From positions 2,728,001 through 2,792,000 of the forward strand of contig NZ_CP163512.1 of assembly GCF_041075285.1 (NCBI RefSeq): a stretch of 64,000 bases of DNA. Reading direction: 5' to 3'. Below the pieces are notes generated by a model. That model saw nothing but the letters and a program-made list of their open reading frames with translations, did no database searches and was not told where the DNA came from. This document shows positions 36,978 through 46,377 of this stretch, piece after piece (the first letter of the stretch is position 1; each line of letters starts with the position of its first letter). The position numbers and the translations under genes are program-made. This stretch comes from Providencia rettgeri. GTDB lineage: Bacteria; Pseudomonadota; Gammaproteobacteria; Enterobacterales; Enterobacteriaceae.

Positions 36978-38117
36978 ATGTATTCCTTAATCATAAAACA
37001 AGCCAAACTTATCGATGGAAAACTCATTGATATTCTTATCAAAGATGGAAAAATCGAAGCCTCTGGCTCAGATGTATCACACAACCAGCAAGCTGAAAAA
37101 ATTATTGATCTCGGCGGAAAAGTTTACGTTAGCGCTGGATGGATAGATTCTCACGCCCATTGTTTCGCCGAGTCCCCCATTTACTTCGATGAACCGGATC
37201 TCGCAGGTGCCGCTGGTGGTGTTACCTCACTGGTTGATGCGGGCAGTGTTGGCGCTGATGATATTGACAGATTTTATCAATTAACGAAAAAATCTAAAAC
37301 CAACGTCTTTTCTTTATTGAATATTTCACGCATTGGCATCATCGCACAAAATGAATTGTCTGATATGAGCAACATCAACGAAGCATGTTTCCAAGAGGCC
37401 ATTGAACGCCATCAAGGCTTTGTCGTTGGGATGAAAGCGCGTATGAGTAAAAGCGTTGTCGGTGAAAATGGCATCGCACCGCTAATTAAAGCCAAAGAAA
37501 TGCAGAAAAAACACCATCTGCCATTAATGGTACATATCGGTAATAACCCACCTGATATTGATGAAGTGGCCAATTTGCTAACCCGCGGTGACATCATCAC
37601 CCACTGTTTTAATGGTAAACCAAACAAAATATTAGGCGATGATGGTTATCTTAAGCCGTCTATTGCTCGTGCACTGGCCCGTGGCGTGATTTTAGATGTT
37701 GGTCATGGTGGTGAAAGCTTTAGTTTTAAAGTCGCTGAGCAAGCGATGCGGATAGGGACTTACCCTGACATTATCAGCTCCGATATTTACCATCGTAATC
37801 GGGTAAATGGTCCCGTTTACAGTCTAGCATTTGTGATGACCAAATTTCTGTGCATGGGCTTTAGCGCAGAGCAAATTTTACGTTGCGTCACGGAAAAAGC
37901 CGCCAACTTTTTATCACTGCCAGCGAAAGGGTATTTAAGACCCGGTTTCGATGCAGACATTACACTGTTTGATCTTAAAGAAGAACACACTGAGCTCACT
38001 GACGCAGAAGGCGAACATCGCGTAGGCACACACCGCTTTGTTCCTATTGCCGCCATCGTGGGTGGTAAACACATTATTCATGCACAAGGCGGATCTGAAT
38101 ATGCAATCAATTTATGA
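36978..38117 (+). CDS. Amidohydrolase/deacetylase family metallohydrolase (EF_0837 type)
   Basis: 379-residue TIM-barrel amidohydrolase. Metal-site residues are visible: DSHAHCF (HxH), the candidate carbamylated lysine in GMKARMSK, histidines in MVHIGN and DIITHCFNG, and the aspartate in SSDIYHRN. The family often has deacetylase or dihydroorotase-like activity. ATG at 36978 follows AAAGGAGG; a GTG two codons upstream is less suitable. It overlaps the next gene by 17 nt. In this pathway it may remove an acyl or cyclic amide group from the imported compound. Confidence 0.83.
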   Translation: MYSLIIKQAKLIDGKLIDILIKDGKIEASGSDVSHNQQAEKIIDLGGKVYVSAGWIDSHAHCFAESPIYFDEPDLAGAAGGVTSLVDAGSVGADDIDRFYQLTKKSKTNVFSLLNISRIGIIAQNELSDMSNINEACFQEAIERHQGFVVGMKARMSKSVVGENGIAPLIKAKEMQKKHHLPLMVHIGNNPPDIDEVANLLTRGDIITHCFNGKPNKILGDDGYLKPSIARALARGVILDVGHGGESFSFKVAEQAMRIGTYPDIISSDIYHRNRVNGPVYSLAFVMTKFLCMGFSAEQILRCVTEKAANFLSLPAKGYLRPGFDADITLFDLKEEHTELTDAEGEHRVGTHRFVPIAAIVGGKHIIHAQGGSEYAINL

Positions 38118-39213
38118 GAAATACCAATTAAAACACGTTATTAATGCATCTGGCCGCATGACTATATTGGGCGTATCAACACCGACGCCTGAAGTTATCG
38201 AACGTGTCGCTTATGGGCTCAATAATTATTTTGAAATTAAAGACTTAGTCAACAAAACAGGTGAGTATATCGCCAATTTGCTGAATGTCGAAGCTGCTGT
38301 CGTGGTATCTTGCGCATCGGCAGGTATCGCCCAAGCGGTTGCAGGTGTGATTGTGCAGGACGATGATGATTTATTACTTAACTTACACTCATCGGAAAAA
38401 ATCGTTCCCCGCGAAATTATTTTACCGAAAGGCCATAACGTCAACTTTGGTGCTCCTGTCGACACCATGGTCTCTTTAGGTGGCGGAAAAGTGATTGAAG
38501 CAGGCTTTGCAAATGAGTGCAGCGCAGCCCAACTTGCCGCCAAAATCACCCCAAATACCGCTGCAATTTTGTATATAAAATCACATCATACCGTGCAAAA
38601 AAGCATGTTAACGGTTGAGCAAGCTGCCAACGTGGCTCATGACCACCAATTACCATTGATTGTCGATGCCGCCGCTGAGGAAGAGTTAACCACCTATTAC
38701 CAAGCGGGTGGCGATATCGTGATCTACAGCGGAGCAAAAGCGATTGAAGGGCCGACCAGTGGCTTAGTTGTGGGGAAAAAACAGTACGTTGAATGGGTTA
38801 AACGTCAGAGCCAAGGTATTGGTCGTGCCATGAAAGTGGGTAAAGAAGGTATTTTGGGCTTAACCCTTGCCATCGAACAATATTTGACGGCACAAAAGGA
38901 AACTGGCGCACAGATGGTCACTCGAATGGCAAAATTTATCAGCGAGTTAAATGCTATTAAGGGGATTTCAGCGCAAGTCGTCTGGGACGCAGCTGGACGT
39001 GATATTGCCCGTACAGAAATCAGCTTTGATGAAAAAGTGATTGGTAAAACAACCTATCAGATTATGGCTGACTTAAAACAAGGCGATACCGCTATCTACT
39101 TCCGTGAATATAAAGCCAATGAAGGAAAAGTTGAGGCAGACATTCGCAGCGTTAGCACTGAGCAGCTTGATATCATTTCACAGAATATTCGTTTGTTAGT
39201 AGAAGGAATTTAA
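38101..39213 (+). CDS. DgaE-like / SelA-like PLP-dependent enzyme
   Basis: 370-residue fold type I PLP enzyme. IVDAAAEEEL supplies the cofactor aspartate and VIYSGAKAIEGPTSG the Schiff-base lysine. The closest characterised relative I know is DgaE, D-glucosaminate-6-phosphate ammonia-lyase of Salmonella; SelA-like proteins share the fold. Start chosen at MQSIYEKYQ because it overlaps the previous stop by 17 nt with a GGCGGA site; in-frame starts further upstream lie within the amidohydrolase gene. It would convert a 2-amino sugar acid to a 2-keto-3-deoxy acid. Confidence 0.8.
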   Translation: MQSIYEKYQLKHVINASGRMTILGVSTPTPEVIERVAYGLNNYFEIKDLVNKTGEYIANLLNVEAAVVVSCASAGIAQAVAGVIVQDDDDLLLNLHSSEKIVPREIILPKGHNVNFGAPVDTMVSLGGGKVIEAGFANECSAAQLAAKITPNTAAILYIKSHHTVQKSMLTVEQAANVAHDHQLPLIVDAAAEEELTTYYQAGGDIVIYSGAKAIEGPTSGLVVGKKQYVEWVKRQSQGIGRAMKVGKEGILGLTLAIEQYLTAQKETGAQMVTRMAKFISELNAIKGISAQVVWDAAGRDIARTEISFDEKVIGKTTYQIMADLKQGDTAIYFREYKANEGKVEADIRSVSTEQLDIISQNIRLLVEGI

Positions 39214-39214
39214 A

Positions 39215-39955
39215 ATGAAATTGTCACCGAATTTTTATCGTGACCGTGTTTGTTTAAATGTATTGGCAGGCAGCCACCAAAATGCCAAAGATATCTATGC
39301 CGCCGCAGAAACCTTTGTTGTTGTCGGTGTGTTATCAAAAAACTACCCTGATTTAGACAGTGCTATCGCCGATATGCGCATTTATGCCAAAGAAACTGAC
39401 AATGCGTTATCTGTGGGTCTTGGTGCGGGCGATCCGAATCAATCTACGATGGTTTCGTTGATTTCAAGGGAAATTCAACCACAGCACGTTAACCAAGTGT
39501 TTACGGGCGCACCAATCAGTCGTGCTTTACTTGGTCAAAATGAAACGTTTGTGAATGCGCTAATTTCGCCAACGGGCACGGTTGGGATGGTAAAAATATC
39601 TACAGGTCCATTAAGCTCCCAAGCCCCTGACGGTATTGTCCCTATCGAAACCGCAATTATGATGTTGAAAGATATGGGGGCGGATTCTGTCAAATTCTTT
39701 AATATGAAAGGATTAACCTATATTGAAGAATATAAAGCCATTGCTAACGCCTGTGCGAAATTCGACTTTTCTTTAGAACCGACAGGCGGCATTGATTTAG
39801 ACAATTTTGCTGAGATTTTACAAATTGCCCTTGATGCAGGTGTAAAGAAAATCATTCCTCACATTTATAGTTCGATCATTGATAAAGATACGGGAAATAC
39901 ACGCCCAGAAGATGTGCGTCAATTATTGCAGATGGTTAAGCAAGCGGTTAATTGA
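39215..39955 (+). CDS. DgaF-like 2-keto-3-deoxy-6-phosphogluconate-type aldolase
   Basis: 246-residue (beta/alpha)8 aldolase family member found beside DgaE-like enzymes. SLGLGAGDP-like loop VGLGAGDPNQST and GADSVKFFNMKGL, which holds a lysine suitable for a Schiff base, are visible; EPTGGIDLDNF forms the phosphate-binding-like loop. One base separates it from the DgaE-like gene. It would cleave the keto-deoxy product to pyruvate and a C3 fragment. Last gene of the operon; a terminator follows. Confidence 0.8.
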   Translation: MKLSPNFYRDRVCLNVLAGSHQNAKDIYAAAETFVVVGVLSKNYPDLDSAIADMRIYAKETDNALSVGLGAGDPNQSTMVSLISREIQPQHVNQVFTGAPISRALLGQNETFVNALISPTGTVGMVKISTGPLSSQAPDGIVPIETAIMMLKDMGADSVKFFNMKGLTYIEEYKAIANACAKFDFSLEPTGGIDLDNFAEILQIALDAGVKKIIPHIYSSIIDKDTGNTRPEDVRQLLQMVKQAVN

Positions 39956-40039
39956 TGCGGTAGTAAGCAATATACAAGAAAATAAATATAAGCGAGCGTT
40001 ATAATATAAGTCATTGTGAAAATGACAAAACAACAAATA

Positions 40040-40071
40040 CCCCACTCATCCAGTATGCAGTGGGGCTTTTT
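40040..40071 (+). terminator. Terminator of the SFCGS/Dga-like operon
   Basis: CCCCACT (40040-40046) pairs with AGTGGGG (40059-40065), followed by CTTTTTT. It lies 85 nt after the aldolase stop. Confidence 0.9.
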
Positions 40072-40080
40072 TACTGGGTA

Positions 40081-41157
40081 TTAATGACCTATTGTTGCTG
40101 CATTCGGTATGATATGAAACCAATAATAATCCGGTACAGGGGTATCCCATACCCCGAAAAGCGCAGCTATCCCAATCATGATAAATAAAATCGCCAAGGT
40201 CAAAATAGCCATGACCCAGCCCGATAACGGAAATTGGCGTTTTTGGGTTGGCACTTGCAGTGAAAAATCCAGTGTTGACGAAACAGGGCAAGACTCCACG
40301 CATGTCATGCACCCCGTACACTCTACCGTTCTAACCTTGATAAGTTTATCGACTGGAATACGGGATGGGCAGTTTTTTGCACATTTTCCACAATCAATGC
40401 AACTGTCTACATTTCGGCGGATTTTAACGGGTGAAAGTAGTGAAAAAAGCCCCAACAATGCGCCATAAGGGCACAGATAACGGCACCAAGCATGGCGAAT
40501 AAATAGGCTAGTAACCACCAAAATAGCCACGCTGAACAGCGTAAACTGGCTGATATAACGAAAGAAATCCAGCATTTTAACATCAATGATGATCCCATAA
40601 GGTGACATCATAAAGTATTGGATCATCTGCGCTGACATAGAGAAAGCAATATAAAGGAAGAAGCTTAGCAGCAAATATTTTAAGCCTCGCAAAGGGATAT
40701 CCAACCATTTAGGTAAATTAATGGGGTTTTGATAACGAAACAGTTTTTGTCCTACCTTTCCCGTAAACTCCGATATGGTCCCTATTGGGCACATCCATGA
40801 ACAAAAAGACTTTTTCAGCAGTAAGCTAATCAGAATAAAAGCCACTAACAAAAACATTGATGCCGCATGAATGGGCGGAAAACTGCTCGTTTCGATGGTG
40901 TACTTTAGATTCATTAACCCAGCAATAGGCAGCCAACCTTCAATACCGCCTGGACGTGGAAGATATAGCGTTTCCCCTCCCGTTTCGTAATAACGAACCC
41001 ATAAATAGAAAGTGACACCAATGTACAGGTTAATCACCAGCAGAATTATTTGGACAACTTTGCGCCAAGTTGATGCATTTCGCCAATCATTCCAAGGCAG
41101 CTTACCCCCAACCGTACCAGGACGGCGTTGGTACCTTATACGAGGTTTCTTTATCAT
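40081..41157 (-). CDS. NapH/YccM-like membrane polyferredoxin
   Basis: 358-residue membrane protein with five or six helices, two CxxxCP motifs on the cytoplasmic side (FCSWMCPIG; WCRYLCPYG) and two classical [4Fe-4S] ferredoxin clusters (CIDCGKCAKNCPS; CTGCMTCVESCPV). This is the NapH/MauN/YccM arrangement, which passes electrons from the quinol pool to periplasmic or membrane reductases. I start at MIKKPRIR because AAAGGGA lies 7 nt upstream; seven further codons upstream are in frame. No partner reductase is adjacent, so the acceptor is unknown. Confidence 0.83.
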   Translation of the reverse strand: MIKKPRIRYQRRPGTVGGKLPWNDWRNASTWRKVVQIILLVINLYIGVTFYLWVRYYETGGETLYLPRPGGIEGWLPIAGLMNLKYTIETSSFPPIHAASMFLLVAFILISLLLKKSFCSWMCPIGTISEFTGKVGQKLFRYQNPINLPKWLDIPLRGLKYLLLSFFLYIAFSMSAQMIQYFMMSPYGIIIDVKMLDFFRYISQFTLFSVAILVVTSLFIRHAWCRYLCPYGALLGLFSLLSPVKIRRNVDSCIDCGKCAKNCPSRIPVDKLIKVRTVECTGCMTCVESCPVSSTLDFSLQVPTQKRQFPLSGWVMAILTLAILFIMIGIAALFGVWDTPVPDYYWFHIIPNAATIGH

Positions 41158-41344
41158 GTACACACATCCCTTTAACATGCATTATAAATACCACTATTGT
41201 ATTTACATATTTAGAGCGCGTATTGATTTGCATCAGAGGGTTGTTACGTTATTGAGTTGAGTAAAACTCGTTCTACTCGTATGTTGACAAGAAGTTAGAA
41301 GTTAGAAGTTAGAAAAGCATTTTCTATTACTCTACAATTTTTTC

Positions 41345-41460
41345 AAAATAGTTCGTGTTGTACCGAGGCGGCAAAGTGAAGGCATCACGGGGAGCATACA
41401 CAAGTATGTGACCCGTGTGGCTGAACGCAGCCAACAAAGGTACGGCGCGAAATATGAAGA
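41345..41460 (+). repeat. ERIC-like repeat
   Basis: AAATAGTTCGTGTTGTACCG at the left, the central GGGGAGCATACACAAGTATG palindrome and GCGCGAAATATGAAGAAAA at the right. A 7-bp GTTAGAA unit repeated three times lies just before it (41294-41314). Confidence 0.85.
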
Positions 41461-41465
41461 AAAAA

Positions 41466-41540
41466 GGGAGCATACACAAGTATGTAACCCGCATGGCTGA
41501 ACGCAGCCAACAAAGGTACGGCGCGAAATATGAAGAAAAA
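41466..41540 (+). repeat. Duplicated right half of the preceding ERIC-like repeat
   Basis: GGGAGCATACACAAGTATGT to GCGCGAAATATGAAGAAAAA repeats the right-hand 75 bp of the unit before it with three or four changes, a partial tandem duplication. Confidence 0.85.
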
Positions 41541-41548
41541 ATTTTTTC

Positions 41549-41663
41549 TAAATAATTCGAGTTGTGCCAAGGCGGCAAAATGAGGAAATCCCTAGGAGCA
41601 TACACAAGTATGTGACTAGGGTTGACGAATGACGCCAACACAGGCACAGCTCGAAGTATGACG
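41549..41663 (+). repeat. ERIC-like repeat next to rnpB
   Basis: Full unit from TAAATAATTCGAGTTGTGCC to CTCGAAGTATGACGAAA, closer to the E. coli ERIC consensus than the copy at 41345. Its end is 8 nt from the rnpB 3' end, so it follows the rnpB terminator. Confidence 0.88.
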
Positions 41664-41670
41664 AAAAAAG

Positions 41671-42041
<371 letters not shown>

Positions 42042-42047
42042 CGGCGA

Positions 42048-42053
42048 ATTATA
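42048..42053 (-). promoter_or_regulatory. rnpB promoter -10 box
   Basis: TATAAT on the minus strand, 6-7 nt before the presumed first base of rnpB, followed by a GC-rich discriminator (TCGCCGC). A TGTACA 17 nt further upstream is a possible -35. Confidence 0.75.
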
Positions 42054-42134
42054 GGGACTTTGCCACTGCTTGTACAGACTTTCTGGACAGGCAATTCACT
42101 GCTAACACCTTTGGTGACGCTATTTGCCTAATAA

Positions 42135-43007
42135 TCATTCATCATCTTGATTATCTAACATCAGTTTATACAGCATATTTTTCTTTAAGCCGTAAATTTC
42201 CGCGGTGATCGCCGCCGCTTTTTTAGGCGGTAATTCTTTTTGCAGTAAATTGAGCGTACGAATAACATCCGGTGAAATCGCAGAATCGTCTTCAGGCTTT
42301 TTATAACCTTCAACAATCAACACCATCTCACCGCGATGGCGGTTTTCATCTTCTTTCACCCAAGCCAACAACTCCCCCACCGGACGCCCCTCAATAGACT
42401 CCCAGGTTTTAGTCAGTTCACGGGCTAAAACAACATGACGTTCCGGTCCCCAGACTTCCACCATATCTGCTAAACTGTCTAACAGGCGGTGGGTTGATTC
42501 ATAGAAAATCAACGTGCGTGTTTCTTGTTCGAGTGATTGTAAAACATCTTTCCGACCTTTTGTTTTTGCAGGTAAAAAACCTTCATAACAAAAACGGTCT
42601 GATGGTAAACCAGCGGCTGACAATGCCGTAATTGCTGCGCAAGCCCCCGGTAAAGGAACAACACGAATGCCTGCTTCACGGCAACGATTAACCAAATGGT
42701 AGCCGGGATCGTTAATTAAAGGTGTACCTGCATCTGAGACTAATGCGATACTATCACCTTGGTGAAGTCTGCTAATTAATTGATCTGCCTTTTGCTGTTC
42801 ATTATGATCATGCAGAGCAAACAGTCGTGCATTTATCGCGAAATGTTGTAATAAGATCCCCGAATGCCGAGTGTCCTCTGCCGCAATAAGGTCAACATGT
42901 TTAAGAACATCCAGAGCGCGTTGTGTGATGTCGCCCATATTCCCAATCGGTGTTGGGACGATATACAGCGTGGATGCCATAACCACAGCTTGATTAGGTT
43001 GGTTCAT
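42135..43007 (-). CDS. rsmI: 16S rRNA (cytidine-1402-2'-O)-methyltransferase RsmI
   Basis: 290-residue tetrapyrrole-methylase-fold enzyme that methylates C1402 in the ribosomal decoding centre. Landmarks: [46 protein letters not shown] (SAM loop) and [10 protein letters not shown]. It has about ten residues before the usual [13 protein letters not shown] start; an internal ATG at codon 10 is an alternative. Divergent from lpoA, as in E. coli. Confidence 0.96.
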   Translation of the reverse strand: MNQPNQAVVMASTLYIVPTPIGNMGDITQRALDVLKHVDLIAAEDTRHSGILLQHFAINARLFALHDHNEQQKADQLISRLHQGDSIALVSDAGTPLINDPGYHLVNRCREAGIRVVPLPGACAAITALSAAGLPSDRFCYEGFLPAKTKGRKDVLQSLEQETRTLIFYESTHRLLDSLADMVEVWGPERHVVLARELTKTWESIEGRPVGELLAWVKEDENRHRGEMVLIVEGYKKPEDDSAISPDVIRTLNLLQKELPPKKAAAITAEIYGLKKNMLYKLMLDNQDDE

Positions 43008-43068
43008 TGTTTCATCCGAATAGCCGGTTTAAAATTAAGCAATTGAAAAATACACCATTGGATACAGT

Positions 43069-44745
43069 ATGCGTCCTTCAATTTTTTTGCATTTGAAAAA
43101 AGGGTTAATCTGCACAGCAATGCTGTCAACATTTGCACTCTCAGGGTGCCAAATTGTCTCAGATTATTTTCCTTCCACCCAAAAAACACCTGAGCAAAGT
43201 ACGTCCGACGCCAGCAGCTACCAAGCTATCATTGATGCGGCGCAAGGCAAACCATCTTTGGAAGCGCTTCGTGCCTACATTAGCCAAGAGCCCTTATTAA
43301 CCACTTCGGCTGAACGTCAAGCTAACATCGATGGATTATGGAAGATGTTAACACAATTGACGCCAGAACAGATTCACGGAGTTGGCGCAGAGGAAAATAT
43401 TCTCCAAGGCTGGGTTGATCTTCTCGATATTTATCAAAATAACCAAGATGACCCAGATGCCCTACGTGCTGGCTTTAATGATTGGAAAATGCGCTACAGT
43501 AACAACCCGGGCGCTGCATTAGCGCCAACTCAGCTTATTCAAGCGATGTTACCTCGTGTCGGTGGTAGTCCGAAGATTGCCTTATTCCTCCCAATGAGCG
43601 GACAAGGTCAAGTATTTGGTCAAGCCATCATGCAAGGGTTTATGGATGCACAAAAAGGTATCCCTCAAAGTACCGCAACTTCCGCAAGACCCACACCGCC
43701 GACAAATAGCGGCAACGATATACTAGACCAAATTTACGCAGAGGTTGCTAAAACGGCAGGTGGCTCTCCTGCTGACACCGAACTCGTCACTTCCAGTTTA
43801 CGTATTGATGCCACACCTGTTAATACACAAACCATAAAAGTGTTTGATACAACTGGCAAGCAAATGCCCCAATTGCTGGAACAAGCGAAAAGTGAAGGCT
43901 TTAACCTTGTCGTTGGTCCATTGTTGAAAAATGATGTTCAAGCTATTGCGCAAATGGGAGCACCTATTAGTGTGCTAGCGTTGAATGAATTGGACGCCAA
44001 TCAGTTACAACCGCGCCCAAATCTTTGCTATTTTTCCCTTTCCCCTGAAGATGAGGCTCAAAATGCCGCTGCTTATATAAGGGCGCAAGGCAAACAAATG
44101 CCATTAGTCTTAGTGCCTGCTAACGCATTTGGGGACAGGATCGCTAAAGCCTTCGCACAAGGGTGGGAGTCCAAAGGTGGCTCAACCGTTTTAATGCAAA
44201 CGTTCGGTTCAGTGCCCGCTTTAAAAGAGTCCATTAACCGTGGTGTAGGTATTCAAATGACCGGGACGCCTGTTAATACAGGGAACCCGTTAGGCAATGT
44301 AACGGGTTCAATTGACTCGGTTTATATTGTTGCGACTCGCGATGAGCTTACCCTGATTAAACCGATGATCGAAATGGCTATTAGCTCTCGCTCTCGCCCC
44401 GCACTTTACACTAGCTCTCGTAGCAACCAAGCCGGTTCTGGCGCAGACTATCGTTTTGAAATGGATGGTGTAAAATTTAGCGAGATCCCGTTGCTTGCAG
44501 GTGCAAATAACAGTCTACGTAAACAAGCACAACAAAAACTCAGTCATGATTATTCATTATTCCGTTTGTATGCAATGGGTATTGATGCATGGTCGTTAGC
44601 TAATAACTACGACAAACTGCAACAGGCTGGACAGCTAAGAATTAATGGTGCATCAGGAACGCTAAGTACCCAAGCAAACTGTGTGGTGTATCGTGAATTA
44701 CCATGGTTACAGTTTAAACAAGGGCAAGTTGTACCTGCTGAGTAA
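43069..44745 (+). CDS. lpoA: Penicillin-binding protein activator LpoA with shortened N-terminal domain
   Basis: Outer-membrane lipoprotein that activates PBP1A. Signal peptide ends in a lipobox (STFALSGC, Cys about 27). The C-terminal periplasmic-binding-protein-like domain is complete (KIALFLPMSGQGQVFGQAIM; VGPLLKNDVQ; YAMGIDAWSLANNY). At 558 residues it is about 120 shorter than E. coli LpoA: after the lipobox and a short linker it resumes at YQAIIDAAQGKPSLEALRAY, so most TPR-like helices are absent. The frame is intact, so this is a natural short form rather than a frameshift. Confidence 0.94.
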   Translation: MRPSIFLHLKKGLICTAMLSTFALSGCQIVSDYFPSTQKTPEQSTSDASSYQAIIDAAQGKPSLEALRAYISQEPLLTTSAERQANIDGLWKMLTQLTPEQIHGVGAEENILQGWVDLLDIYQNNQDDPDALRAGFNDWKMRYSNNPGAALAPTQLIQAMLPRVGGSPKIALFLPMSGQGQVFGQAIMQGFMDAQKGIPQSTATSARPTPPTNSGNDILDQIYAEVAKTAGGSPADTELVTSSLRIDATPVNTQTIKVFDTTGKQMPQLLEQAKSEGFNLVVGPLLKNDVQAIAQMGAPISVLALNELDANQLQPRPNLCYFSLSPEDEAQNAAAYIRAQGKQMPLVLVPANAFGDRIAKAFAQGWESKGGSTVLMQTFGSVPALKESINRGVGIQMTGTPVNTGNPLGNVTGSIDSVYIVATRDELTLIKPMIEMAISSRSRPALYTSSRSNQAGSGADYRFEMDGVKFSEIPLLAGANNSLRKQAQQKLSHDYSLFRLYAMGIDAWSLANNYDKLQQAGQLRINGASGTLSTQANCVVYRELPWLQFKQGQVVPAE

Positions 44746-44795
44746 AACACAGAATAAGCCATCAGGGATGATGGTTTTTTTCAGACAAGGACGTC

Positions 44796-45170
44796 ATGAA
44801 AACGGTTCAAAAATCCTTAAAATGGTTAACAGGTCGATATTACGAAAATCAAGCCCTCCGGTTCCTGAAAAAGCAGGGGCTGACCCTTATTGAGCGCAAT
44901 GCCAAAAATCGAGGTGGAGAAATCGACCTCATTATGCGTGACCAAATAAATTGGGTATTTGTTGAGGTACGATTTCGCAAAAATTGTGATTACGGTGATG
45001 CACTTTTATCAGTAAACTGGCACAAGCGTAGGAAATTATTAGCTGCTGCCAAAATTTGGCTTGCACAACGGCAAGAAAGTTTCGAAACCAGTGCCTGTCG
45101 ATTTGATATTTGTGCCGTTACAGGGAACCGCTTCGAATGGATACAAAATGCCTTTAATAATGAAGGCTAA
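44796..45170 (+). CDS. yraN: YraN (UPF0102) endonuclease-like protein
   Basis: 124-residue protein with a restriction-endonuclease-like core: GGEIDLIMRD followed by WVFVEVRFRKN, i.e. the E-x-D...ExK-like pattern (here EVR in place of EVK). Role unproven; related proteins act in DNA uptake or Holliday-junction handling. It is 50 nt after lpoA and probably co-transcribed, as in E. coli. Confidence 0.93.
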   Translation: MKTVQKSLKWLTGRYYENQALRFLKKQGLTLIERNAKNRGGEIDLIMRDQINWVFVEVRFRKNCDYGDALLSVNWHKRRKLLAAAKIWLAQRQESFETSACRFDICAVTGNRFEWIQNAFNNEG

Positions 45171-45228
45171 CATTCGTCCAGACGCTATTGTGCTTTTCTA
45201 AACAAACAAAAGCCTACAATTAGAATGA

Positions 45229-45757
45229 GCGATTGCAGTCAACACAGCGACGGCGCGAACAGACGGGTTTACCCTAAATTATTCGTGTTGTCGCAAGGCG
45301 ACAAATGAGCTAATCCCTATGAGCATACAAAAGTATGTGATTAGGGTTAGCGATTGCAGTCAACACAGCGACGGCGCGAACAGACGGGTTTACCCTAAAT
45401 TATTCGTGTTGTCGCAAGGCGACAAATGAGCTAATCCCTATGAGCATACAAAAGTATGTGATTAGGGTTAGCGATTGCAGTCAACACAGCGACGGCGCGA
45501 ACAGATGGGTTTACCCTAAATTATTCGTGTTGTCGCAAGGCGACAAATGAGCTAATCCCTATGAGCATACAAAAGTATGTGATTAGGGTTAGCGATTGCA
45601 GTCAACACAGCGACGGCGCGAACATGACGGGTTTACCCTAAATTATTCGTGTTGTCGCAAGGCGACAAATGAGCTAATCCCTATGAGCATACAAAAGTAT
45701 GTGATTAGGGTTAGCGATTGCAGTCAACACAGCGACGGCGCGAAGAATGACGGGTAA
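45229..45757 (+). repeat. Tandem array of ERIC-like units
   Basis: Four full units of 121-122 bp start at 45275, 45396, 45517 and 45639 (TAAATTATTCGTGTTGTCGC ... GACGGCGCGAACAGACGGGT), preceded by one 46-bp right-end fragment (45229-45274). Units are almost identical, differing by single bases (e.g. AGACGG/AGATGG, one inserted T). Each has the ERIC-type central palindrome CTAATCCCTATGAGCATAC / GTATGTGATTAGGG. The array fills the yraN-diaA gap and ends 20 nt before the diaA GTG. Confidence 0.93.
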
Positions 45758-45777
45758 ATTTTTACAGGAAAAAACCA

Positions 45778-46368
45778 GTGCTTGATAGAATAAAAGTTTG
45801 TTTTACCGAAAGTATTCAAACTCAAATTGCAGCTGCTGAAGCGCTGCCCGATGCGATTTCTAGAGCTGCCATGATGATGGTTCAGTCTTTACTTAATGGC
45901 AACAAAATTTTATGTTGTGGCAATGGAGCATCTGCTGCTACTGCACAACGTTTTGCTGCTAGCATGATCCACCGATTTGAAACTGAGCGCCCGAGCCTTC
46001 CTGCGCTTGCACTTAATACCGATAACGCGGTCCTTACCGCTATCTCAGGCAGTAAGCAACCTACTGAAATTTACGCGAAACAGGTTAGAGCGTTGGGGCA
46101 GCATGGTGATGTTTTAATGGCTATTTCGACTCATGGTAATAGCAGCGACATTATTAAGGCTGTTGAAGCTGCGGTCACCCGTGATATGACCATTGTTGCA
46201 CTGACTGGCTATGATGGTGGTGAGCTCGCGGGATTACTCGGCCCGCAAGATGTTGAAATTCGTATTCCTTCACAGCGCAGTGTTCGAATTCAAGAAGTCC
46301 ATCTTCTTACTGTAAATTGTCTATGTGATCTTATAGATAATACTCTTTTCCCACATCAGGATGATTAA
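45778..46368 (+). CDS. diaA: DnaA initiator-associating protein DiaA
   Basis: 196-residue SIS-domain protein that binds DnaA and helps its assembly at oriC. Long identity with E. coli DiaA ([41 protein letters not shown]-terminus LFPHQDD). The start is a GTG at 45778 with ACAGGA 8 nt upstream. Because the ERIC array separates it from yraN, its transcript either crosses the array or begins within its last unit. Confidence 0.96.
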   Translation: MLDRIKVCFTESIQTQIAAAEALPDAISRAAMMMVQSLLNGNKILCCGNGASAATAQRFAASMIHRFETERPSLPALALNTDNAVLTAISGSKQPTEIYAKQVRALGQHGDVLMAISTHGNSSDIIKAVEAAVTRDMTIVALTGYDGGELAGLLGPQDVEIRIPSQRSVRIQEVHLLTVNCLCDLIDNTLFPHQDD

Positions 46369-46377
46369 GGAGACAAA

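Noticed and set aside
45229..45757. Regular repeat array considered as CRISPR
   Set aside because: Units are about 121 bp and contiguous, with no unique spacers and no cas genes; the unit is an ERIC-type element.
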